Notes: a model not told the origin generated them from the sequence alone. 64,000 nucleotides of DNA from Confluentibacter flavum (GCF_002843175.1 NZ_PJEO01000011.1:1-64000); one strand, 5' to 3'; counted from the stretch's first letter, positions 1 through 10,246 are shown. Numbers and translations: made by a program.

Positions 1-254
1 GGGTTTGTTGTATCGTCAATGGTAATTGTTTGGGTCACGTTTATGCTGTTACCGTTTCCGTCATTGACGTTGTAGGTTCTTGTAATTGTGCCGTCGTTCA
101 CCAGCGGGCTGGCAGAATCGCTCACGAAGGTTACCGTGGGCGTTCCACAGTTGTCCGCTTCATCGTCCACGACCGTTACGTCTGGCGCGGGCACGTCCGC
201 AAGGCACTGCACGCTTATTGGCGCAGGGTTGGAAGCCGTCGGGTTTGTTGTATC
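1..254 (-). repeat. HYR-like repeat unit of about 240 bp, GC-rich
   Basis: The words gggtttgttgtatc at 1-14 and 241-254 are identical and lie 240 bp apart, so one complete 80-residue repeat lies between two DTTNP boundaries. By hand count the 240 bp are about 55% GC, against about 36% in the following 120 bp. The second boundary at position 1 suggests that further copies lie beyond the window. Confidence 0.7.
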
Positions 255-1322
255 ACTAACATTAAAAGATCTTGTTGCAATATTTGTAATTGAAGGTGAT
301 TCAATTTCTAAAGTAAGTAAATAATCATCCGAGGAAGGAGGAAGAAAGCTTCCAGTTGTGGTTATGGTTTCATTAGCTAATGAGCCACTAGTAGGACCAG
401 TTGATTGTGATATTATATTGTTACTGGAATCTGTAATAGTCCATGTAAAATTCACATTTGTATCTGGACCACTAAATCCTCCGGTAAAATTTATTGTGCT
501 TCCCGGACAAACAGTATTAGGGTCACTTGGCGGAATAGATATTATTGCTTTTAAAGTTCCTCCGGCTGTAACTATCTCTCCAAATGAATATACCCCTGAT
601 CCACCTCCGGCACAAGCTGCATATACTTCACCATTAATAATGATTTGATCATTGTTAGTGCAATTACCTGTGATTGTACCACCGTTATCAATTAGAACTG
701 CTGCATTGGCACTCGGAAAAGTTAAATGCACTTTGTTGCCATCAAATGAAAGTATTCCGCTAGAACTTATTGTTAAATTTTCTGTTGTTAATGTTGTTAT
801 GTGCTGTGAAGATGTGCCATCTCCTAATATTAATGTTCCATCTATTATAACATCACCTAAATTTTCTGTTGTCAAGTTAGTGTCAATCGTAATGGTATGA
901 CCAGTAAAAATGGTAACATTTGGGTAAGGTGGTGTTTTAATATTCTCCCCAGGATATTCTGTAGCTGTATCCCAAGTAGCTCCATTGAAAACTTCCCACG
1001 ATGCGGGGTCATCCCAATCACCACTTCCAATTGATCTAAAATCTCCTGTAACATCAGCAGCTACGGTGAACGTTGTTGATGTTAATAAGTTTGAACTTGT
1101 AACATGATATAGCTTGCTAGACTTGGTATTACTATATTTTTTAGCATCATCATTTTGTTTCATTGTATTTTCAGAAAACAAATCAACAAAAAAGCTAATG
1201 ATTTTGTATTGTAAGTTATAGGTCGGTAGTGAGCTGGTATAAAAGACATCAGCATTAGTATAGCTACTAATAAGAAAGATGCAAATTAAACTGTATAATT
1301 TTAAAAAAGTAATTTTTTTCAT
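1..1322 (-). CDS. Large secreted/surface protein with HYR-like repeats, C-terminus beyond the window
   Basis: The minus strand is open without a stop from an ATG at 1320-1322 to the window edge, giving about 440 residues of the N-terminal part. It starts with a signal peptide (MKKITFLKLYSLICIFLISS). Residues near 95-110 hold a GDWDDPASWE motif, which in my memory begins beta-helix-like regions of flavobacterial adhesins. A PKD/Ig-like stretch follows (VCPGSTINFTGGFSG). The last 80 residues are an HYR-like repeat bounded by DTTNP on both sides. The coding DNA of that repeat is far richer in GC than the rest of the gene. The missing C-terminus probably carries more repeats and a T9SS sorting domain (inference). 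A role in adhesion or gliding is possible but not shown. Confidence 0.8.
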   Translation of the reverse strand, partial: MKKITFLKLYSLICIFLISSYTNADVFYTSSLPTYNLQYKIISFFVDLFSENTMKQNDDAKKYSNTKSSKLYHVTSSNLLTSTTFTVAADVTGDFRSIGSGDWDDPASWEVFNGATWDTATEYPGENIKTPPYPNVTIFTGHTITIDTNLTTENLGDVIIDGTLILGDGTSSQHITTLTTENLTISSSGILSFDGNKVHLTFPSANAAVLIDNGGTITGNCTNNDQIIINGEVYAACAGGGSGVYSFGEIVTAGGTLKAIISIPPSDPNTVCPGSTINFTGGFSGPDTNVNFTWTITDSSNNIISQSTGPTSGSLANETITTTGSFLPPSSDDYLLTLEIESPSITNIATRSFNVSDTTNPTASNPAPISVQCLADVPAPDVTVVDDEADNCGTPTVTFVSDSASPLVNDGTITRTYNVNDGNGNSINVTQTITIDDTTN

Positions 1323-1713
1323 ATATAGCTAATATTTAGGGCACTGCAACAATATAAACATACTGTCTAATGAATTTTTAATTCAAAGACAATCGTTTTT
1401 GGTTTAAGTTGCTATTAACCAAGTTATATGAGGGATGTTGTAAAATTACTACTAAGCCAAGCCATTGATAAAAAATACTCGTTGAAATACATTTTTATTC
1501 TTTAGTCAGTATTAATTAAATTTTAATTCATGGATTAATATGGCTTTACTGATTTATTTACAGGGCTAATATATAATTATTTTTTCTTTTTACTCGATAA
1601 AAAACAAATAAATCCGATAAAAAGCGTTATTTCTAATTAAAAAGTCCCAGAGATTTGTTTTCGGAATCATTACTATCAAATAGAGAGTGGAATTTTTTTA
1701 CAATAAAAGTGTA
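1323..1713. other. Intergenic region between two large surface-protein genes, no gene seen
   Basis: AT-rich spacer between the start of the HYR protein and the stop of the T9SS mosaic protein, both on the minus strand. It should hold the promoter of the HYR gene and the 3' end of the other transcript's partner. I found no clear -7 box, hairpin terminator, RNA gene or convincing small gene. Confidence 0.6.
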
Positions 1714-4700
1714 TTACCTTATTAGTACTTTTTTAGAAATGGAGCCTTCTTCAGTTTGTATTTTAATTATATAGACTCCTGTACTTATCTGATTTGTTTT
1801 ATACTCCATATAATCATTAGAAGTACCTACATTGAATTTATTAATAGATTGCCCTAGAATAGTCATTATTTCAACAGATTTCAATTGTTTTAAAGTGGGA
1901 TTATGAATGACAATGCTTTCTTTTTCACTTGAAAAATATACTTGAATAGTTTCATTTACAATGTCATCGGAATTTAATGATTGTGAGTCCGAATTTTTAA
2001 ACACAATTTCAAAACGATTTAAATAACTGCCGGGAGAAAGATAAACTTCATAATTACTTTCTTTTAAAGGGTGCTGGATGCTTAATTCTTTGTCATTTAA
2101 GTAAATTTTCAGGTTATCAGGTATGTTTTCAAGTATGTCCATTTTAATTTTTGCCATTCCCTCTTTGCTTACTTTAATTCCTAAAGGAAGTTTTTGAGTA
2201 TCACTGAAATTATCAACACCTTGAATCACATATTGATCATTACCAGATATCCAAAACATATCTTCTTTATTATTTTCAATCAATGGCGCATCATAGCCTC
2301 TATCAAATCCACTTGAAGCTTTTTCATCAACACCGGCCACTATTTGTCTGTGATAACCTTTGGGAGAGTCGAACATTAATTTGAATTTTTGTCTTTCGTC
2401 TACCTCAGAATCTTTTATTTGGGCTGTTTTAGATTTTGTATTGCTTGGCTTTATAAATAGTGAAGGGTCTAATGCTTCTGTTTTAAAATCACGTTGGCTG
2501 TTTTTGAATGTTACGGTTCCACCGGCATCGGATACTACAAAAAACCCTTGGCTTAGGGGAATGTATTTTTTTGGTGTTTTTGCCCCGCTTACCCCTGTAG
2601 CATTAATTCTTGTGTCGGTTGATACCGCTATGGCACTAGACATTAGGTTGTAGGTAGCATAGCCGCCTTGATATTCTGCCAGTACATGTGTATTGCTTGC
2701 AAAATGATCCCAATAATATAAGGTACCATCAATGATATCTGTTGCAGCTTTTCCACCACTTGCAACACTAATATTGTCTTTTATAAACTCATCGGCATCT
2801 AATGCTGATGGGTAGGGATTCCCAATCAAATAATCATTTCCAGGTGATAAAGTAAGGGTTATATCACCATTATTGGGTTTCCCGTTGAACACATAGTTTT
2901 GTTGCGTTGTAATGGCTCCTCCCGTATTTTGAACACCCTTCATGGTAAAACCTTCGCCTGCTAATACAGTGCCAGTACTTCTTACATGTTGCCATTGCGA
3001 ATAGGTGTTACTGGTTCTATTTGAATATTTCCATATCCAATAGTCTGCAATACTTATGGGTGTTGTGCCGGGGTTACCAGGATTACCATTATAACCGGAA
3101 CCTAAAAAAGTGATGTTAACGGGTGCTGCAGCAACCGAACCATCCCTTAAAATACTTGGAAGTGTAAAACTATTGTTGTTGCTGGAGTTATTACGTATAC
3201 CTACTGGTGATGACCAATAATTATATGTAAATAAATCTTTGGTCCCTTGTTGATCTCTTTCAATATAACCCTCGCTTGTTATATCTATTTCACTATCTGC
3301 TCCCTGAACCAGTTGTGATTCATCTTCTAAATCTATAAAACCATCTAATTTTAGATACCAGCTTATATTCAGTTCAGAATTATTTTGAATACTAAATTCG
3401 ATAGGATTTGAACTTGCATCAGTGGCATCGACTATAAGGCCAACATGCTTTTGGTATGCATTATATGTAACATCATCGTGTGAAATTTTTACGATTGACC
3501 AATCATAATTTATAACATCGTTTCCATTAACCCCAGTTGCAGGAATATCAACTGCTGAAGCTAAATTTCCACTTTGTTGTGTTACAAAAGGTAGCGGCGC
3601 CGATTGTACGTCAATTATTTTGGTGTTGTAAATATGAGCTCCTGTTCCAGTGTCTATACTGGCTGTTGTTAGATCGTCTATGATATCATCTTTGTAGGCA
3701 TCCATTCTAAAATAGCGTGCTAGGCTAGACCAGTTGAGAGGTGTAATGGTGCTTTCATCTACAAAATCCGTTACAATTCTAGGGATGATAACGCCGCTGG
3801 TTACACCCGAATTATCTTCAATTTCTTGATAAATCATTTTGTGCAATTCATCTTCAGATAGGGCTTTGTTAAATACCCGGAATTCATCCATGTAGCCATG
3901 AAAGTGTTTGTTGCCTGCTGATGATCTTCCTATCATAAAGTTTGATGTATCCAATATGCCACCCGAAGTGTGGCTAGCCTCTTCAACACCATTAATATAA
4001 AGTTTGGTACTACCAGATTCTGTAGTTGCTGCAATGTGTGTCCAAATTCCATCTGTTATAGCAGTGGAAGACGTCAGTGTTATTCCTTCAACAACGAGGC
4101 TTATTGTGTTATTGATATCATTGACCCTTAAATAAAAGTCATTTTGTCCTCCAATGATTCTATCTTCATTTAATGTATTGTTTCCATTGGATTTGATAAA
4201 AACCATGATACTGGCTTCTCCAGAGCTTATCACATTTGCATCTTCGCCATAATCATTGCGACCATCAAAGAATAAATGTAATTTTCGGTCTAAATTCCTT
4301 GGTGAACCAAAAACATTATCATCTGTATCAAACAAATCCACAATACCATCTCTGTCTAAATCATTGGTATCGTCTATGACGCCATCGTTATTGGCGTCAA
4401 GACTAGCGTACAAAGTTCCTGCAATATCATAAGTAGAACCATTGGACGTTGTGTCTATATAATCTGGAATGCCATCTAAGTCGGTATCTTTAACATAATA
4501 AACCGTTCCGGTAACCGTACCTTGGCTACTATTGCCATAGGCATTGGTATAGTTATTGGCAGAACTATGAAAATCATAGATGTCCAATATGCCATCTCCA
4601 AAGTATTCGGGGATACCATATCCGTAAACATCCTTTTCACGAAATGCTTCAGATTCTGGGCCATCCCCAACACCATCGCCGTTAATATCGCCATCTCCAT

Positions 4701-6984
4701 TTTGGAAGTAAACGTCTCCAGAATTTCCGGCGCCAGATTCATCTACGTCGAAAATACCATCATTATCACTGTCTAAATCCAGATAATTTGGCACACCATC
4801 GCCATCTGAATCTAATGCTATGTTGCCCGCAGCACTATCGTGTAAACCATCACCATTGGCATCCACCCATGCAACATCCATTTTTCCGGTTCCATTACTC
4901 AAGTTGCCTAAACCTATTTCAACAATGTCTGGAATACCATCATTGTCTGCATCGAGATCAAATATATCTGCTATGCCATCATTGTCATAGTCACATAAGG
5001 TTTGTCTTATTTCGATATCATCAATAGCTAAATCATTACCCAATCCTCCAGGAGCATTGTTGATAAAAATGACTTGAAATTCATTAACACTTAAAATCAG
5101 GTCTTCAGAATAATTAAACCAGCCATTGTCTGGATTTGCTGGGTTCCATGGATCAATATCGCCAGTTTCAAAAAAAGCATCTGCTGCCCCAGGTATCGCT
5201 AAATTATCTAGTATATTGCCATTTAAGTCTTGAAATTCAACCCTGATGTTTGGTCTTATACGGGTTGCTATGTCTGGGTGATCAAACCTATCAAGATTTA
5301 GGGCATAAAAACTGTAGGTAACGGGTACATTTGGTAGGGCTCCCGTAATTTGAGCCGTATAGAAAACACCGGGATCAAAAGAAGCATTAAAAACCGCCAT
5401 TCTACCGTTGGTATCTCCAGGCGTATGGTCATCACCAGTATACCATAAATTATCAGCCCAACTGGCAAGTTCGCCATTAGGCGTTTGATTAATGCCATCT
5501 CCATTTGCAACTTTATAGTATACCGTATATTCGCCATCATCTAAATCGGCATCATCACTAGCTGTATTCATACAATCGTCGCCAGTACCATCTTCCCAAC
5601 AATAATCGGTCATGGCAGCATAACTTGTATTAATGGTTGTTCTGGCAGTGCCCGTCCCGAATGTTTCTTCTAGGAATTTGTAATTTACGGAATAAGATAT
5701 TGGTGAAGAGCTACAGTTGTTTTCTTCCTCTGAATCAATAATACCATCGTTATCGTCATCGATGTCCTGATCATCAAACACACCATCATTATCACTATCA
5801 TAAAATAATTGTACCGTAGTGCCTTCAATCACAAAATCATAAACCGCCTCATCGGAGTCGTTATTATTGATGGTTACCGTACATGTTTGTGAACCAACAC
5901 TAATTCCTGTATAAGTGATGCCAAAAGTTGTTGTGCCACCCGATGTAACAGGAGTACTGTATGCTGTTGTAATTGAAAAATTAGTGGTGTTTGATAGTGT
6001 GATGCTGGAAATTGTCAGATCTGCCGTTCCTGCGGTATTATCAATGGTAAAAATTTTTTCTAATGAATTACCCATGTTTACATTACCAAAGCTGGTGCCA
6101 TCTGCACTTTGCGGTGTTGTGTCACCATCTACTATTTCTGTAAGCACAGAGCCTCCCATGACTTTTATTTCTGGAGTGGGAACGGCACCTGTTCCTGTAA
6201 TATTAAAATTATATGGGTTCTCGTTACTGTCATTATTGGCAATGGACAATGTTGCCGTTTTAACCCCCGCTGAAGCAGGGTTGAATTGAATGCTAAATGT
6301 GGTGCTACCGGCACTCGCAATTGTGGGGTTAGGTATAACGGTTACAGAGAAATCGGAAGCATTTGCTCCAGAAATAGCAATGTAGGGAGATACATCTGTT
6401 AAACTTAAACTGGCATTTCCTGTATTTTGAATGGTAAATGTCTTGGTTGTTGGAGAACCAACATAGATGGTACCAAAATCGGTGTTGTCTGTAAGTGAAG
6501 GAGATGAGTCTCCATCAACTATGGTAACCCCATTGCCTTGAATGTTTACTTCTGGACCTCGTATGGCTCTTATGGTAAAGGTCCAAGCATTGTCGCCTCC
6601 ATCGTTGCTGGCATTACTGCTTGCTACGGTTACTGTTGATGTATAAGTTCCTACTGTCAGCGAATTTAATGTTATTATAAAAGAAGTCTCAGCATATTTT
6701 CCTAGACCCACAGGTGCTGGATTTGTTGTTATCGTAAAATCGGTTGAATTGGATAATGTAATACTCGTTACATTCAAAGTTGTGTTTCCTGTACCTTGAC
6801 TATTTTCTATAAAAAATGTTCGTGAGGTAGTATTTCCAAAATCGGTATAATCTGCTGTTTGTGGAGTTGTATCGCCATCTGTTATAGGAACAGTATTTCC
6901 TCTGACAGTAATTTCCTGTGCGCTCAGGGTATTAACTAAGAGCAATAATATAAGTATAGAAAAAGCGAGAGTTAATTTTTTCAC
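1714..6984 (-). CDS. Multidomain T9SS-secreted protein (choice-of-anchor D, thrombospondin type 3, LamG)
   Basis: A 1756-residue secreted protein. It has a signal peptide ending near LSAQ (residues 1-23). Three tandem choice-of-anchor-D/HYDIN-like beta domains follow (about 24-143, 145-270, 272-390), each with a repeated DGD-T-P-x-x-x-D-FG motif. Calcium-binding thrombospondin type 3 repeats (DxDxDG) lie near 395-420, 665-745 and 835-890. A LamG/concanavalin-like domain covers about 905-1055, with WTHIAAT and LYINGVE. The region near 1385 has the GNPYPSALDADEF motif common in T9SS cargo. The last 75 residues form a type A sorting domain ending GVYIIKIQTEEGSISKKVLIR. The start codon is GTG. 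The protein is probably released or anchored at the cell surface; the LamG domain hints at glycan or matrix binding. The substrate is unknown. Confidence 0.9.
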   Translation of the reverse strand: MKKLTLAFSILILLLLVNTLSAQEITVRGNTVPITDGDTTPQTADYTDFGNTTSRTFFIENSQGTGNTTLNVTSITLSNSTDFTITTNPAPVGLGKYAETSFIITLNSLTVGTYTSTVTVASSNASNDGGDNAWTFTIRAIRGPEVNIQGNGVTIVDGDSSPSLTDNTDFGTIYVGSPTTKTFTIQNTGNASLSLTDVSPYIAISGANASDFSVTVIPNPTIASAGSTTFSIQFNPASAGVKTATLSIANNDSNENPYNFNITGTGAVPTPEIKVMGGSVLTEIVDGDTTPQSADGTSFGNVNMGNSLEKIFTIDNTAGTADLTISSITLSNTTNFSITTAYSTPVTSGGTTTFGITYTGISVGSQTCTVTINNNDSDEAVYDFVIEGTTVQLFYDSDNDGVFDDQDIDDDNDGIIDSEEENNCSSSPISYSVNYKFLEETFGTGTARTTINTSYAAMTDYCWEDGTGDDCMNTASDDADLDDGEYTVYYKVANGDGINQTPNGELASWADNLWYTGDDHTPGDTNGRMAVFNASFDPGVFYTAQITGALPNVPVTYSFYALNLDRFDHPDIATRIRPNIRVEFQDLNGNILDNLAIPGAADAFFETGDIDPWNPANPDNGWFNYSEDLILSVNEFQVIFINNAPGGLGNDLAIDDIEIRQTLCDYDNDGIADIFDLDADNDGIPDIVEIGLGNLSNGTGKMDVAWVDANGDGLHDSAAGNIALDSDGDGVPNYLDLDSDNDGIFDVDESGAGNSGDVYFQNGDGDINGDGVGDGPESEAFREKDVYGYGIPEYFGDGILDIYDFHSSANNYTNAYGNSSQGTVTGTVYYVKDTDLDGIPDYIDTTSNGSTYDIAGTLYASLDANNDGVIDDTNDLDRDGIVDLFDTDDNVFGSPRNLDRKLHLFFDGRNDYGEDANVISSGEASIMVFIKSNGNNTLNEDRIIGGQNDFYLRVNDINNTISLVVEGITLTSSTAITDGIWTHIAATTESGSTKLYINGVEEASHTSGGILDTSNFMIGRSSAGNKHFHGYMDEFRVFNKALSEDELHKMIYQEIEDNSGVTSGVIIPRIVTDFVDESTITPLNWSSLARYFRMDAYKDDIIDDLTTASIDTGTGAHIYNTKIIDVQSAPLPFVTQQSGNLASAVDIPATGVNGNDVINYDWSIVKISHDDVTYNAYQKHVGLIVDATDASSNPIEFSIQNNSELNISWYLKLDGFIDLEDESQLVQGADSEIDITSEGYIERDQQGTKDLFTYNYWSSPVGIRNNSSNNNSFTLPSILRDGSVAAAPVNITFLGSGYNGNPGNPGTTPISIADYWIWKYSNRTSNTYSQWQHVRSTGTVLAGEGFTMKGVQNTGGAITTQQNYVFNGKPNNGDITLTLSPGNDYLIGNPYPSALDADEFIKDNISVASGGKAATDIIDGTLYYWDHFASNTHVLAEYQGGYATYNLMSSAIAVSTDTRINATGVSGAKTPKKYIPLSQGFFVVSDAGGTVTFKNSQRDFKTEALDPSLFIKPSNTKSKTAQIKDSEVDERQKFKLMFDSPKGYHRQIVAGVDEKASSGFDRGYDAPLIENNKEDMFWISGNDQYVIQGVDNFSDTQKLPLGIKVSKEGMAKIKMDILENIPDNLKIYLNDKELSIQHPLKESNYEVYLSPGSYLNRFEIVFKNSDSQSLNSDDIVNETIQVYFSSEKESIVIHNPTLKQLKSVEIMTILGQSINKFNVGTSNDYMEYKTNQISTGVYIIKIQTEEGSISKKVLIR

Positions 6985-7051
6985 AATAGGTTAAATTTTA
7001 GCTTGGGACTAATCATTCGCTGTCAAATATATAATTATTATCGACGTAAAG

Positions 7052-7059
7052 CAAAAATA
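7052..7059 (-). promoter_or_regulatory. Putative Bacteroidota -7 box (TAnnTTTG)
   Basis: The minus strand reads TATTTTTG, a full match to the Bacteroidota -7 consensus, 68 bp before the GTG start of the 1756-residue T9SS protein. No clear -33 TTTG lies at the right distance. Confidence 0.4.
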
Positions 7060-7189
7060 ACCGATTAAATGTAATGTTAAATATATAATTGATTGATTTT
7101 CAATAAATTAAATGTTTTGTTAAAACTGAATGGCAGAATTATTTATTATAATCTTTATCCAAATTGCATAAATTTTAATGTTTTTTAGT

Positions 7190-7223
7190 TAAAAAAAATG
7201 GTTGATTTTAAAATCAACCATTT
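7190..7223 (-). terminator. Intrinsic terminator, perfect 28-bp palindrome plus U-tract
   Basis: Positions 7196-7223 form a perfect inverted repeat (arms AAATGGTTGATTTT). On the minus strand it is followed by a run of T from the A8 tract at 7191-7198. It lies about 115 bp beyond the Nudix gene stop and separates that operon from the T9SS gene. Confidence 0.8.
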
Positions 7224-7336
7224 GATAATGAAAACATTATAGTATTAAAGAATATCCTGTGAACTGTCGGTTTAAACTAGAATGAACTGTTGAACATTTC
7301 AACAATAAAAATGAAGAATGCTAAAGGAAATTGTTG

Positions 7337-7897
7337 TTAGCTTTTGTTTTGTGTCTGGTTTTGTATCGTTTTTAAAACCCTTTTATAATATGGCCTATTT
7401 GAAGCTACAAAATGTCCATTAGTGTCACTGTGTTTCAGTAAATTTTCAAATTCATCAAAAGAGACTAGTTTTAAGGATTCAACTTCTTCAATTTGAAGTT
7501 TTAATTCAGATAATGGTACTTTTAATTCAGCTATAAACGTGTTATGGAATTCATTATCAATAATACCGCTTTCATAACTTTGGAAACATTCAAAAACCCC
7601 TATTTTTTTTAAATCTGATTCTGATAACGTTAAACTAATTTCTTCTTGGCATTCCCTAATGGCTCCATTTATAATACTTTCTCCTGCATCAACGTGGCCA
7701 GCTACTGAGACGTCCCACATGAGCGGACAAATACTTTTAGAGGCTGAGCGTTGCGCTAAAAGTATCTCGCCCTTTTTTGTGTATAGCCAAATATGTGCCG
7801 TGTGGTGGTATAATCCTTTTTGATGGATGACCGATTTTAATTCTGAAATCCCCATCAATTTTCCCGAAGCATCGGCAATATCTATAAATTCATCCAT
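7337..7897 (-). CDS. Nudix hydrolase, isopentenyl-diphosphate isomerase-like subgroup
   Basis: A 186-residue protein with a complete Nudix box at residues 67-89 (GHVDAGES...RECQEEISL), matching Gx5Ex7REUxEE. The N-terminal DEFIDIADASGKLMG and the YHHTAHIWLYT segment resemble the IDI/YfcD-like branch of the superfamily. Such enzymes hydrolyse nucleoside-diphosphate-linked substrates with Mg2+; the substrate cannot be read here. The ATG directly abuts the TAA of the upstream PLP-enzyme gene (no spacer), so the two are cotranscribed and probably translationally coupled. The transcript ends at the strong hairpin further left. Confidence 0.88.
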   Translation of the reverse strand: MDEFIDIADASGKLMGISELKSVIHQKGLYHHTAHIWLYTKKGEILLAQRSASKSICPLMWDVSVAGHVDAGESIINGAIRECQEEISLTLSESDLKKIGVFECFQSYESGIIDNEFHNTFIAELKVPLSELKLQIEEVESLKLVSFDEFENLLKHSDTNGHFVASNRPYYKRVLKTIQNQTQNKS

Positions 7898-9058
7898 TTA
7901 ATTCGTTTTTAATGCGGTCGACAAACATTCGAAAAGTATTTCAAAATCTTTACTTGTGTTGAATACGTGACAGGACACTCTAACATAGTGGCCCCTAAAT
8001 GCTACAGAAACATGTCGTTTTTCAAATTCAGCTTTTAAAATATCAATATTTGTATCTTTGGGTAATTCTATTCCAAACAAGTGCTTCGCCCTAAATTCGG
8101 AATCTTCCATGTTACAACCTAATTTTTTTATATTTTCTATGACATCTTTTGAAATGGTATGGCAATACTTTTGAATAGCTTCAGGAGTCCATTCCAACAA
8201 TAATGCAATGGATTCCTTAAGCATCGATACAGCAATGAAATTAGCATTTTCACCTACATTGTATCTGCTTGCATAAGGTTTATACGTATCTTCATAATTG
8301 GTCAGCCCGGTAAAATTTTCACTGTGAAGGCGGTTGGACCAGTTTTCCTCAATGGGGATGCCATGATCGAAATAAGGACCATAATAAGCCAATCCGCTCG
8401 AATAGGGTCCAAATAACCATTTGTAACCGGCACAAATTAAGGCATCGGGTTGTATCTCTTTGACAGAAAAGGGGAGAGCACCAACAGATTGGGACCCATC
8501 AATAATAAGTAGTGCATTGTATTTTTTTGTCTTTTCCTTGATGGCTTTTAAATCGAACAAAGTGCCATCAGACCAGTGAATATGACCCATGGCAACAACT
8601 GCTGTTTTATCTGAAATACCATCTAAAATGTCCATGTTCCAATGTCTGCCACAATGTTCTTTGGATGAGGGCTTTTTTACAGTTTTTATAACAGCATTGT
8701 ATTTTTCTGCCAGACGTTTCCAAGAGTAATAATTACTAGGAAATTCGTTTCCAATCAGTAAAATTTCATAACCAGCATGCAGTTTTATATTATTTGCAAC
8801 CGTAGCAATACCATAGGAAGCCGACGGAATACTAGCAATACGTAGAGGTTCATCTACATCTATAAGTTTAGCATAACTGGATTTAAGTTCTAAAAGCGGA
8901 TTAAAAAAATCATCCGCTTTAGTTATGTATGGTCTGCTTTTTCTGTCTATGGCCTGTTTACCAGCTTCATTAGTCACATTAGGTAGCGGCGATAGATTTG
9001 CTGCATTTAAGTAAACAATATCATCAGGAATATCAAATAGATGCTTTTTGTTTTCCAT
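7898..9058 (-). CDS. Aminotransferase class V-fold PLP-dependent enzyme
   Basis: A 386-residue fold type I PLP enzyme of the class V/cysteine desulfurase-like group. The cofactor region has IIDGSQSVGALPF and the probable Schiff-base lysine in GYKWLFGP (near residue 214). The start is typical of the family, with YLNAANLSPLP. It lacks the active-site cysteine loop that I could assign with confidence to a true cysteine desulfurase, so selenocysteine lyase, isopenicillin epimerase-like or other activity is possible. It is followed without spacer by the Nudix gene and preceded by the M42 peptidase gene, with a 33-bp gap. Confidence 0.85.
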   Translation of the reverse strand: MENKKHLFDIPDDIVYLNAANLSPLPNVTNEAGKQAIDRKSRPYITKADDFFNPLLELKSSYAKLIDVDEPLRIASIPSASYGIATVANNIKLHAGYEILLIGNEFPSNYYSWKRLAEKYNAVIKTVKKPSSKEHCGRHWNMDILDGISDKTAVVAMGHIHWSDGTLFDLKAIKEKTKKYNALLIIDGSQSVGALPFSVKEIQPDALICAGYKWLFGPYSSGLAYYGPYFDHGIPIEENWSNRLHSENFTGLTNYEDTYKPYASRYNVGENANFIAVSMLKESIALLLEWTPEAIQKYCHTISKDVIENIKKLGCNMEDSEFRAKHLFGIELPKDTNIDILKAEFEKRHVSVAFRGHYVRVSCHVFNTSKDFEILFECLSTALKTN

Positions 9059-9091
9059 AGAAAGCGCTTAAATTTTTAATACTAATAAAAA

Positions 9092-10180
9092 CTATTCAAA
9101 ATAACTAAACGTATCGTTGTTTTTGATGCTTAAAAGACTTTCGTAAATCAATTTAATAACATTTTCAACATCGTCTCTATGAACCATTTCCACAGTAGTA
9201 TGCATATAGCGTAGCGGTAACGAAATTAAAGCCGATGCCACGCCGCCATTGCTATAAGCAAATGCATCGGTATCGGTTCCTGTCGCTCTTGAGAGTGCGT
9301 TACGCTGAAACGGTATTTTTTTTGCTTCTGCGGTATCGGTTATTAAATCACGTAATTTTTGTTGCACAGCAGGAGCGTAAGCAATAACGGGGCCTTTACC
9401 AATTTCCAAATCACCTTGTATTTTCTTTTCAATCATAGGTGTGGTGGTATCGTGTGTGACATCGGTTACAATCGCCACATTCGGTTTGATGCGGTGTGTA
9501 ATCATTTCAGCACCACGCAAACCAATTTCTTCTTGCACCGCATTTACAATATACAAGCCGAATGGTAAGGTTTTTTTGTTTTCTTTCAGCAATCTGGCGA
9601 CTTCGGCAATCATAAAGCCTCCCATGCGATTATCGAGTGCGCGACAAACAAATTTATCACCATTTAAAATATGGAATTCATCAGGATAGGTAATAACACA
9701 ACCCACATGAACCCCTAATTTTTCAACATCATCTTTGGTTTTACAACCACAATCAATAAAAATATTCTCGGGTTTTGGTGCTTCTTCTTTAGATTTATCT
9801 CTGGTGTGAATAGCTGGCCAGCCAAAAACGCCTTTTACAATACCATTTTTAGTATGGATATTTACCACTTTACTCGGTGCTATTTGGTGGTCACTACCGC
9901 CATTTCGTATGACATAAATTAGACCGTTATCACTAATATAATTCACATACCACGATATTTCATCGGCATGCCCTTCAATAACGACTTTATATGTTGCTTT
10001 CGGATTGATAACGCCCACCGCAGAGCCATACGTATCGGTAATAAATTCATCGACATACGGTTTTAGGTAATCCATCCATAATTTTTGCCCTGTCCATTCA
10101 TATCCAGTTGGGGCTGCATTGTTCAAATATGTTTCTAAAAAGTCCATTGACTTTTTATTAAGTATGCTCTTGTTTGCCAT
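9092..10180 (-). CDS. M42 family metallopeptidase (glutamyl/leucyl aminopeptidase type)
   Basis: A 362-residue dinuclear metallo-aminopeptidase of the M42 clan (tetrahedral TET-like complexes). Metal and catalytic residues are visible in order: GHADE (near 70), ALDNRMGG (near 181), the catalytic QEEIGLRG (near 216), TDVTHD (near 239) and MHTTVE (near 328). Length and motif order fit the family. Expected role: cytosolic trimming of short peptides. It is divergent from DUF4294 at 10283 and first in the minus-strand group with the PLP and Nudix genes. Confidence 0.92.
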   Translation of the reverse strand: MANKSILNKKSMDFLETYLNNAAPTGYEWTGQKLWMDYLKPYVDEFITDTYGSAVGVINPKATYKVVIEGHADEISWYVNYISDNGLIYVIRNGGSDHQIAPSKVVNIHTKNGIVKGVFGWPAIHTRDKSKEEAPKPENIFIDCGCKTKDDVEKLGVHVGCVITYPDEFHILNGDKFVCRALDNRMGGFMIAEVARLLKENKKTLPFGLYIVNAVQEEIGLRGAEMITHRIKPNVAIVTDVTHDTTTPMIEKKIQGDLEIGKGPVIAYAPAVQQKLRDLITDTAEAKKIPFQRNALSRATGTDTDAFAYSNGGVASALISLPLRYMHTTVEMVHRDDVENVIKLIYESLLSIKNNDTFSYFE

Positions 10181-10246
10181 CTATAAAATTTTGCACTAAA
10201 ATAATAATATAAATACAAAAAGAATGTTTTACAGAATGTAAATTAT

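Larger units (their letters stand above)
6985..7336. other. Intergenic region with promoter element and terminator
   Basis: The stretch holds a minus-strand -7 box (7052-7059) that could drive the T9SS mosaic gene, and a strong hairpin (7190-7223) that closes the Nudix/PLP/M42 transcript. The rest is AT-rich with no gene-like reading frame. Confidence 0.6.

Noticed and set aside
5915-6289. Plus-strand frame of 124 residues inside the T9SS protein
   Set aside because: Antisense to repetitive beta domains, which keep the other strand open by composition.
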